Assembly (NCBI GenBank): GCA_016282555.1
Contig: JAEEKU010000154.1
Coordinates: 1 to 33,821, forward strand
Length of the DNA stretch: 33,821 nt
Direction: 5' to 3'
Source of the DNA: Methanomassiliicoccaceae archaeon
Lineage (GTDB): Archaea; Thermoplasmatota; Thermoplasmata; Methanomassiliicoccales; Methanomethylophilaceae
Shown in pieces: positions 27,677 to 33,821 of this stretch (the first letter of the stretch is position 1; the number at the start of each line of letters is the position of its first letter). The position numbers and the translations under genes were made by a program. The notes beneath the pieces were generated by a model. That model was not told the origin of the DNA, did no database searches, and was given only the letters and a program-made list of their open reading frames with translations.

Positions 27677-28085
27677 GCAGCTCGTTTACACATTGTGCAG
27701 AAGCGGAGTCGGGGTCGTAGCGGGGTACGGGGTGTATTCCGCGTCGGAGGGACTGTCCGCTTCCGACAGAACCGAGATAGAGTCGAAATACAGCATGTAC
27801 GTCGCGCCGGAGTCCGTTCCGGTGTCCGGGAAGGACGATCCGAACATACGCAGAATGCCGGTCAGCCTCGGATTCGTGAAATTAGGATCGGGATCGGAGT
27901 GCATCACGCACCAGATTTACACCGGCGCCGATTACGACAATCCGTCCAGAATGGGAAATTACATATCCCATTCCGTGGTGGATCCGTGCTTCGGATTTTA
28001 TCCGGCGGAAGCCTGCGGATTTCCCGGATTCTGCACGGACATGCATTACGATATGATGGACTGCACCGCCGCGCCTCCGGTTTAG
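27669..28085 (+). CDS. GAP1-like GTPase-associated protein, N-terminal domain (ends at an in-frame TAG)
   Basis: The 138 residues match the GAP1 N-terminal domain (type 2): QLVYTLCRSGVGVVAGYGVYSAS (given in part), then PVSLGFVKLGSG, ITHQIYTGADYDNPSRMGNYISHSVV (given in part). In relatives this domain is fused to a large helical middle/C-terminal region that the paired GTPase is thought to engage. Here the frame meets TAG at 28083-28085 and then continues open in the same frame into exactly that region. GAGG lies 7 bases before the ATG, and the start overlaps the GTPase gene by 8 bases. TAG is not used as a terminal stop by any other gene here. The natural product is therefore probably the 782-residue readthrough protein covering 27669-30017. 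Confidence 0.78.
   Translation: MSEQLVYTLCRSGVGVVAGYGVYSASEGLSASDRTEIESKYSMYVAPESVPVSGKDDPNIRRMPVSLGFVKLGSGSECITHQIYTGADYDNPSRMGNYISHSVVDPCFGFYPAEACGFPGFCTDMHYDMMDCTAAPPV
28083..28085 (+). other. In-frame amber codon within the GAP1-like gene, candidate pyrrolysine site
   Basis: TAG follows APPV and is followed in frame by PSVEIVPRP and the start of the middle domain, with no further stop until TGA at 30015-30017. It would be residue 139 of 782, in the linker between domains. I see no convincing stem-loop just downstream, but pyrrolysine insertion in this lineage is not known to need one. Confidence 0.6.
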
Positions 28086-28112
28086 CCTTCCGTAGAAATT
28101 GTTCCGCGGCCG

Positions 28113-30017
28113 ATGCTGGAGAAGATTTCGGCGTTCGTGAGGGGAAAGGACAAAGCATTCTTCCGCGAGCTCGCCTACAGAGTGCTGGACGCCATGGATG
28201 ACAAACTTAAAAAAGTATATATCCGCGAAAAATACGACAATTTCAGCTGGATTGCCGCCGTCACCATGCTTTTCCCGAGAGAGATATCCAAACAGATTCC
28301 CTTCATAACGTATACCGGCACTCCGGACCGCTGCTTCCACAAACTCGCGGGAATATTCGACGAGGATCCTTCTCCCATGGTCTCTATGTTCACGCTTTCG
28401 GCGGATAATTTCAGAGAATCAGAAAGAGACGATCTCTTCGATTCGTACGTGGACAACGCTTACACGGAATCGTCGGACAGAGAGCGGTTCTTCGCGTTCC
28501 TTTCCAGAACGGGCTGGAACAGCATAGGAAAGGATATCATAAACATGTATCACCTGTTCTCGGTCTGCGAGAAGGGATTCGTTCCTTCCCCCGGGGACAG
28601 CCGCAAATCCTTCGCAGCGCTGAAATCCGTGATCCGCAGCGCGACGGATTCCGATATCGTCTCCGTTTACTCGGTGATGAAAAACGTCATGGATGCCGAG
28701 GCGGCGGATTTCTTCGGAAACGAAGCAGTTCCGGCAATGAAGGACAAGGAAGCGGCCGATCGCATCCTGGCCGAAGTCACCGCGTTCTCGCTGGAGCCTT
28801 CCCGCAGTCTGAAAGACGTCCGCTCCGTAATATCGTCGTACGAGGATCACTCCGACGAAGTCCGGAAGTGCATCAGCCTGAAATCCTTCGATCTGCTGGA
28901 CTATCCCGCGGGAAGATATTACTGCCTCAGGGAGTACGTTGCTTCCGGAGATCCGGAACTGGCCGGCGCCCTGCAGGGATTCGATCTGGACAGCCTTTCG
29001 GCGGAGGCGGCGGCCGCGGACGGGAAGACGTGCGCCGAAGCTCTGAAGAACAGTTTCCCTCTGAAACCGTCCTCCAAAGAGATGCTCAAAGAAACTGTGA
29101 TCGGATCCGCCGGAACGCTTCCCGGGGACACTCTGATCTCCCTGTTCGGACTTGCGATAAAAGAGGACAGGGCTTTCGCTATGCGCCTCTCCGAAGCGGT
29201 TTCGGACGGCCGGCCGGATCTGGCTGAGAAATTCATCATAAAATCCTCCGAAGCCGGCGATGCGGAGCTGGCTTCCTTCATATCGGACGCGTACGTCTCC
29301 CGGTACGTAAGCGGCGGAAAGGACCTCCTTCCCGCGATAACTTTCATGAAAGAGAGGGGCCCCTCCGGAAAGGAGCATCTGGCCCGTCTGATCCGGGCGC
29401 TGGCGCAGTCGATCGACTTCTCCGGATTCGGCCCCTTCCCCGCCGCCAAAGCGGCGACGGAACTGATTCCGGAAACGGAACCGGAGTCCGATGACGCCGC
29501 GCGCATACGCATGCTCGTGAACGCTGACCGCATCCGCAGAGAAGGCAGATCCGATCTGGATCTGGATCTCTCCATGCTGGACGACGCGGCCGCGAAATCT
29601 TATATCAACCTGTGTCTGGGGGCCCCGATGCCCGCGAAACACCGGGGGCAATGGATATCCGACAGGCTGGAATGCCTTAAATCGCGTCCGGACGAGGCGG
29701 CCGACCGCATGTGCACCAGCGTCATCACCACGATGTACGCCGCGTTCGACGCGGAAACGGTCGCTGCGTACATTATAGCGGCCAAAAACATCGGGGCGTC
29801 GGACGAGACCGTCTACAAGCGCCTGAAACTGGATCCGAAACAGCGCGCGAAAGTCAGGAAGCATCTGGGGAGCGGCTTCGAGGAGAGCTTCGACGCGTAT
29901 TTCGGAAAAGAGGAGGAGCCATCCGGATCCCTTAAGGATAAACTGACGGGAAAGCAGAAGGATTCCGAGGGGAAACGGTCCGCAAAGAGCATTCTCGGCG
30001 GGCTGTTCAGGAGATGA
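28113..30017 (+). CDS. GAP1-like GTPase-associated protein, middle and C-terminal region
   Basis: From the first ATG after the amber codon this gives 634 residues, nearly all alpha-helical. KVYIREKYDNFSWIAAVTMLFPREISKQIPFITYTGTP (given in part, near residues 30-70) matches the GAP1 middle domain, where a WIAA...LP...A...FxTY pattern is usual. The remaining 550 residues are helical-repeat-like without enzyme motifs, ending in a Lys/Gly-rich tail GKRSAKSILGGLFRR. No ribosome-binding site precedes the ATG at 28113, unlike the other downstream genes of the operon. The 27 bases between TAG and ATG are open in the same frame. This argues for one protein with the preceding domain. The stop TGA lies 4 bases before the Hsp70-vWA gene. 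Confidence 0.78.
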   Translation: MLEKISAFVRGKDKAFFRELAYRVLDAMDDKLKKVYIREKYDNFSWIAAVTMLFPREISKQIPFITYTGTPDRCFHKLAGIFDEDPSPMVSMFTLSADNFRESERDDLFDSYVDNAYTESSDRERFFAFLSRTGWNSIGKDIINMYHLFSVCEKGFVPSPGDSRKSFAALKSVIRSATDSDIVSVYSVMKNVMDAEAADFFGNEAVPAMKDKEAADRILAEVTAFSLEPSRSLKDVRSVISSYEDHSDEVRKCISLKSFDLLDYPAGRYYCLREYVASGDPELAGALQGFDLDSLSAEAAAADGKTCAEALKNSFPLKPSSKEMLKETVIGSAGTLPGDTLISLFGLAIKEDRAFAMRLSEAVSDGRPDLAEKFIIKSSEAGDAELASFISDAYVSRYVSGGKDLLPAITFMKERGPSGKEHLARLIRALAQSIDFSGFGPFPAAKAATELIPETEPESDDAARIRMLVNADRIRREGRSDLDLDLSMLDDAAAKSYINLCLGAPMPAKHRGQWISDRLECLKSRPDEAADRMCTSVITTMYAAFDAETVAAYIIAAKNIGASDETVYKRLKLDPKQRAKVRKHLGSGFEESFDAYFGKEEEPSGSLKDKLTGKQKDSEGKRSAKSILGGLFRR

Positions 30018-30021
30018 TCGG

Positions 30022-32052
30022 ATGAAAGTAGGAATAGATCTGGGAACCACTTACTCCGCAGTCGCCTACGTGGACGGCACCGGCCAGCCCGTGATAATCA
30101 AAAACGAGTTCGGCGACGAGACCACTCCGTCGATCATAGCGTTCACCGGCGGAGAGATCAGCGTCGGCAGAGAGGCCAGAGAGCTTCAGGCCGCCGGAAT
30201 AAGCACCGTAGTTTCTTCGTTCAAAAGAAACATGGGCGATCCGGACTTCTCCTTCTCCGCCGGCGGCAGGAGCTACGACGCGACCGAACTCTCGGCGATA
30301 CTTCTAAGACATATGAAGGAAGCCGCCGAAGCCCGCACCGGAGAAAAAATAGAATCGTGCGTGATCTCCGTTCCGGCGTATTTCAACGACCTCCAGAGGT
30401 CCGCGACCCTGGAAGCCGGACGCATGGCCGGCCTCAGCGTGGAGATGCTGGTTCACGAGCCTACGGCGGCCTCCGTATGCTACGGAATGAAGAACGCGGG
30501 GGACTGCACCCTGATGACTTTCGATCTCGGCGGCGGAACGTTCGACATAACCATTCTCCGCATCGTGGACGGATCGATAGAAGTGGTCGGCACACTCGGG
30601 GATCCCAATCTCGGAGGGAAAGACTGGGACGAAGTCGTCAAGGAGATTCTGGCGGAGCAGTTCTTCGACGAGTTCTCGGTGGATCTGCTCAGCGACGACG
30701 AGTTCATGACCAGGTTCTCCGTGGAAGCGGAAAAAATCAAAAAAATGCTATCTTACAATTCCCCTATCCGCGTCCCTCTCAGATTCGGAGGGAAAAGCAT
30801 GGTAGCCGTCGTTACCCGGGAAGACTTCGAATTCAGATCGTCCGGGCTCGTGGATTCCACCATAACCATGTGCGAGCGCCTCCTTTCGGAACAGAACATG
30901 TCGTGGAGCGACCTGTCCGACATCATACTGGTGGGAGGATCCACCCGCCTTCCCGCTATAAGGGAGGCTCTCAGGAAGGCGTCCGGAGTCAGACTGATCA
31001 TAAACGAGGATACCGACACCGCCGTCGCCAAAGGGGCCGCACTGCTGGCGACATCCGTGGAAGGACGCATCTCCAGACGCGCGCCCGGCGCCGGAGGAGA
31101 TACCCGCATAATGAAAGTGAGCGACGCCATAGCCCACAGCCTGGGGGCTCTGGCCGAGAATCCGGAGGGGACGATGTACGTCAACGACATAATCATCCGC
31201 CGCGGATCGAAGATACCGGTTACGAAAAAGCGCACGTTCGAGATCAAACCCCGGAACCTCACCGAAAAAATAGACATTTACACGATGCAGGGCGAGAGCA
31301 AAGCCCCCCTGGAATGCACTGTCCTGAAGATGGTTACCGCGGAGGGAATAAAAAACTCCGGAACCGGAGCCAGAATCGATATAGAATACTCCTATGACCG
31401 GAGCGGGATGGTAAACGTGCAGGCATATCAGGACGGAGAACCCCTGAGAATGATCAAAGGCGACGTTCCGGAGGACGTTTCCTGGATGGGGAAACCGATC
31501 GAAAGGAAAAAACAGGATCAGATACCGGTTTACATCATCCTGTCCATGGATCTCTCCGGAAGCATGAGCGGATCTCCGAAAAGAAAGGCCATAGCCGCCG
31601 CCCACAAATTCGTCAGAATGCTTCCGGAAGCCAGATACGCGGTGATAGCGTACGCGGACAGAACCAAGGTCCTCTGCAGCGACTGCCCCTCCTCCAAAGT
31701 CGGAACCTTCATAGACGCGCTGGGAACGACGAACGTCGGAGGATGCAACGGCGCCCATCCGTTCAAAGACATTCTGCGCCTCAATCCGGGATCCAAATAC
31801 AAAGTGTTCGAGATAACGCTCACCGACGGGCTCTGGTCCTGCTGCGACGACGCCGAGGAAACGGCTAAAGCGTGCATGAACGAGGGAATCGAATGCATCG
31901 CAGTGGGATTCGGAAGCGCGGATCACGCTTTTCTTAAGAGAATATCCTCTATGGACGAGGGAGCCCTGATGAGCAGCGTCGACGGCCTGGAATCCACATT
32001 CTCGACCATCGCCTCCTCCATCAGCTCCGGCGGATCGAGATTCATAAGGTGA
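30022..32052 (+). CDS. Hsp70 fused to a von Willebrand A domain
   Basis: The 676-residue protein has an Hsp70 ATPase domain (residues 1-365), with [44 protein letters not shown] and LVGGSTRLP. A beta substrate-binding-like region follows (about 370-485). In place of the helical lid it has a vWA domain (about 500-670). The metal site looks complete: D510-L-S512-G-S514, T569/T570, and T601-D602-G. The ATPase motifs are intact, so it may cycle ATP while the vWA binds a protein partner through a metal ion. A strong AGGAG lies 8 bases before the ATG inside the previous gene. The following gene starts after 4 bases. The vWA resembles TerY-type domains of tellurite/stress systems. Confidence 0.88.
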   Translation: MKVGIDLGTTYSAVAYVDGTGQPVIIKNEFGDETTPSIIAFTGGEISVGREARELQAAGISTVVSSFKRNMGDPDFSFSAGGRSYDATELSAILLRHMKEAAEARTGEKIESCVISVPAYFNDLQRSATLEAGRMAGLSVEMLVHEPTAASVCYGMKNAGDCTLMTFDLGGGTFDITILRIVDGSIEVVGTLGDPNLGGKDWDEVVKEILAEQFFDEFSVDLLSDDEFMTRFSVEAEKIKKMLSYNSPIRVPLRFGGKSMVAVVTREDFEFRSSGLVDSTITMCERLLSEQNMSWSDLSDIILVGGSTRLPAIREALRKASGVRLIINEDTDTAVAKGAALLATSVEGRISRRAPGAGGDTRIMKVSDAIAHSLGALAENPEGTMYVNDIIIRRGSKIPVTKKRTFEIKPRNLTEKIDIYTMQGESKAPLECTVLKMVTAEGIKNSGTGARIDIEYSYDRSGMVNVQAYQDGEPLRMIKGDVPEDVSWMGKPIERKKQDQIPVYIILSMDLSGSMSGSPKRKAIAAAHKFVRMLPEARYAVIAYADRTKVLCSDCPSSKVGTFIDALGTTNVGGCNGAHPFKDILRLNPGSKYKVFEITLTDGLWSCCDDAEETAKACMNEGIECIAVGFGSADHAFLKRISSMDEGALMSSVDGLESTFSTIASSISSGGSRFIR

Positions 32053-32056
32053 ACCT

Positions 32057-33821
32057 ATGGGAACGGAAAGTTTCAGAATCCTCGGGATCGACCCGTTCAA
32101 AACCTGCTCCCCGTCCGAAGCCGACGCTATCGTCGAAGAAGCGAGGAAAAAAGCGGAGATCAGGAAAACCAAGGGCCAGTCCCTTCTCGAAAAACAGAAC
32201 GCTCAGAAAGATCTCGACGCCCTCCCCGGATGCCGCAGAGACGTTCTGGATCCGGCCGTGGCGGCAAGAGCCAGGGAAGAGGTGCTTTCGATCATAACCA
32301 GGGATCTGGACAGACATCTCTTCCACCGTATCGACGGTTCGGCTGTGTTCTTCGAAAAGAACATCGATGACATTCTGGAACCGGCTCTGAAGAAGAACTG
32401 GAACGTTGACAGGGACGCGGTTTCCTTCATAAAAGGAGCGAAGATGGTCAGCGAGAAGGATTTCAAAGATCTTCCGTCCGATACCGCGTTCAGCATCCTG
32501 AACTCCCTGGGAACCGACGACATAGTCGCCTGGACGAACTCCGCCATAGACGCGCTGTATTCCGGGGACAGCGGTTCGGTTCCGCAGAAAGTCTCTCCCG
32601 ACACGTCGTATCCCACCTTCAAATCGGCGATCAACGCCGTCGCGGCCAGAGCCCAGAAGGTCCAGACGAATTCGCATTTCAAAGACGCCGCCAAGAAATA
32701 TTATCCCCTTCTGAAGAAGCTCATCCCGATGTTCGCGAACGAATCCTCGTACAAAAAGTTCAGAACGGCCGCGATCATGTACTCCGTGGAATCGGAGCTC
32801 CAGTCGGGAACGTCGTCGCTGGATTACCGCACTATCGCTTCCCTGATCAACTCCAGAATCGCCGGGAAGGGAGTGAATACGGACGAGGCTCTCCGCGAAC
32901 TGGAGAGGTTCTGCCTTTCGAAGGGAATTCTCGCCGACTTCTCCAAAGTTTCCAGAGAATACGCCGCCTGCGGATTCTGCGGATGCAGGTTCCGGATAGA
33001 CAAAGATACCAATTTCTGCCCCTACTGCAACAAGCCGATGGCCGTGAAGTGCCCCAGGTGCGGAGTGAGGAACAATTCCTCCAACATCCACTGCAAAGGA
33101 TGCGGACTCGACTTCTCGTTCCTGTCGGACATTCCTTCTCTTGAGAAGGGTCTCAGGGAGGATATCAGAAAAGGAAATATGGGATCCGTGAAGGCGGTTC
33201 TCCCGAGATTCGAGGGATACGAGGATTTCGCGGACAAATCTCTTCTCAAAGAGGCGGAAGACTTCGTGAAAGAGACCGGGGATCTGATGAGGGATCTTCG
33301 CTCGATGGAGTCTTCGGGAAAATACTGCTCCGCCCTGAAAAGATGCGAGGACTATCTCCGCATATACCCCGGACTCGATGAATTCAAGGAGATGAGAGAC
33401 CGGTATGCCGGCATAATCGCGGACGTCGACCGGAAATTCAGGGAGATCCCGGCGGGATCTGAAAGCAAGTACGTGGAGCTCGTGGCCCTGTGCTCGGATC
33501 ATCCCGGGCTGATCGGGTATTTCAACAGCCACCGCCCCGCTCCGCCCGCGAACGTAAGCGTTTCCCGCAGCGGGGACGGAAACATTCTGATTTCGATGGG
33601 AGCGCCTCCCCCCGCGGATACCACTTACCTCATAATCCGCAAAGCGGGATCCTCTCCTCTGAGCGAGAAGGACGGAGATCAGGTTGCCGAAACCAGAGAC
33701 GCGGAGTATACCGACCGCGGAATGTCTTTTGGAACGGAATACCGTTACGCGGTATACTCCAGACGCTGGGGCGTGACTTCCGCGTCCGCCGCGCTGTCCG
33801 GGCCGATCACGGTTTTCGCCG
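32057..33821 (+). CDS. Zinc-ribbon and FN3-like protein with degenerate J-like N-terminus (partial)
   Basis: The frame is open from ATG 32057 to the window end (588 codons), so the C-terminus is missing. AAGGTGA precedes the ATG. Residues 5-65 (FRILGIDPF, then EADAIVEEARKKAEIRK) resemble a J-domain in layout but lack HPD. A long helical region follows. Zinc ribbons then have C305/C308, C321/C324, C332/C335 and C346/C349. Another helical, TPR-like stretch follows. From about residue 495 a beta-rich segment (PPANVSVSRSGDGNILISM, then TTYLIIRKAG and TEYRYAVYSRRWG) looks like fibronectin type III. As the partner of an Hsp70-vWA gene it may act as co-chaperone or adaptor (inference). Confidence 0.8.
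   Translation, partial: MGTESFRILGIDPFKTCSPSEADAIVEEARKKAEIRKTKGQSLLEKQNAQKDLDALPGCRRDVLDPAVAARAREEVLSIITRDLDRHLFHRIDGSAVFFEKNIDDILEPALKKNWNVDRDAVSFIKGAKMVSEKDFKDLPSDTAFSILNSLGTDDIVAWTNSAIDALYSGDSGSVPQKVSPDTSYPTFKSAINAVAARAQKVQTNSHFKDAAKKYYPLLKKLIPMFANESSYKKFRTAAIMYSVESELQSGTSSLDYRTIASLINSRIAGKGVNTDEALRELERFCLSKGILADFSKVSREYAACGFCGCRFRIDKDTNFCPYCNKPMAVKCPRCGVRNNSSNIHCKGCGLDFSFLSDIPSLEKGLREDIRKGNMGSVKAVLPRFEGYEDFADKSLLKEAEDFVKETGDLMRDLRSMESSGKYCSALKRCEDYLRIYPGLDEFKEMRDRYAGIIADVDRKFREIPAGSESKYVELVALCSDHPGLIGYFNSHRPAPPANVSVSRSGDGNILISMGAPPPADTTYLIIRKAGSSPLSEKDGDQVAETRDAEYTDRGMSFGTEYRYAVYSRRWGVTSASAALSGPITVFA

Noticed and set aside
28086-28140. A pyrrolysine insertion stem-loop (PYLIS) after the TAG
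   Set aside because: I could not fold a convincing stem here. Only short GC pairings are possible, so I do not report a structure.
30748-32172. Long open frames antisense to the Hsp70-vWA and following genes
   Set aside because: There are no domain motifs, and both sense genes have clear motifs and ribosome-binding sites.

Overview
The window is archaeal, most likely a Thermoplasmatota methanogen of the Methanomassiliicoccales (taxonomy is inference). Archaeal marks seen directly are a group II chaperonin (thermosome), Kae1, the rps15-recJ-like (GAN) pair, TATA-box promoters, and several promoters spaced for leaderless mRNAs. hypE at the left edge fits a hydrogen-dependent methanogen. Of 26 terminal stop codons visible here, 21 are TGA, 5 are TAA and none is TAG. 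That fits a lineage that decodes UAG as pyrrolysine, but no pyl gene is in the window.

Layout. 1-1507: 5' part of hypE, tRNA-Arg(UCG), a PEBP-like protein and apt. 1578-6254 (minus): a tight five-gene operon with a TPR-like/zinc protein, a zinc-ribbon protein, a four-helix membrane protein, a coiled-coil protein, and an SPFH protein with a Pro/Gly/Tyr/Gln-rich tail between zinc ribbons. It resembles bacterial envelope-stress operons. 6500-9159: type III glutamine synthetase overlapping a flavin-binding PNPOx-like gene. 9302-14539: thermosome followed by the bacterial-type grpE-dnaK-dnaJ operon. 14681-15664: a double-zinc-ribbon protein of unknown role. 15745-18324: tRNA-Ser(CGA) diverging from proA-proB across one small AT box. 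18346-19982: sodium:amino-acid symporter with a tiny membrane partner. 20191-23155: tRNA-Val(GAC), kae1, and rps15-recJ-like.

23308-33821 (right edge): the most unusual part. It holds a membrane-anchored zinc-ribbon GTPase (DO-GTPase2-like), a short Hsp70 gene broken by one in-frame TAA, and a four-gene operon. That operon encodes a soluble zinc-ribbon GTPase, a GAP1-like GTPase-associated protein interrupted by one in-frame TAG, an Hsp70 fused to a von Willebrand A domain, and a large zinc-ribbon/FN3-like protein whose N-terminus looks like a J-domain without HPD. Together these look like a GTPase-Hsp70-vWA signalling, stress or conflict system. The TAG is a candidate pyrrolysine readthrough site joining the two halves of GAP1.

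No stretch longer than about 300 bases lacks a gene. The larger gaps (6255-6499, 19983-20190, 26288-26470) hold promoters and short repeats.
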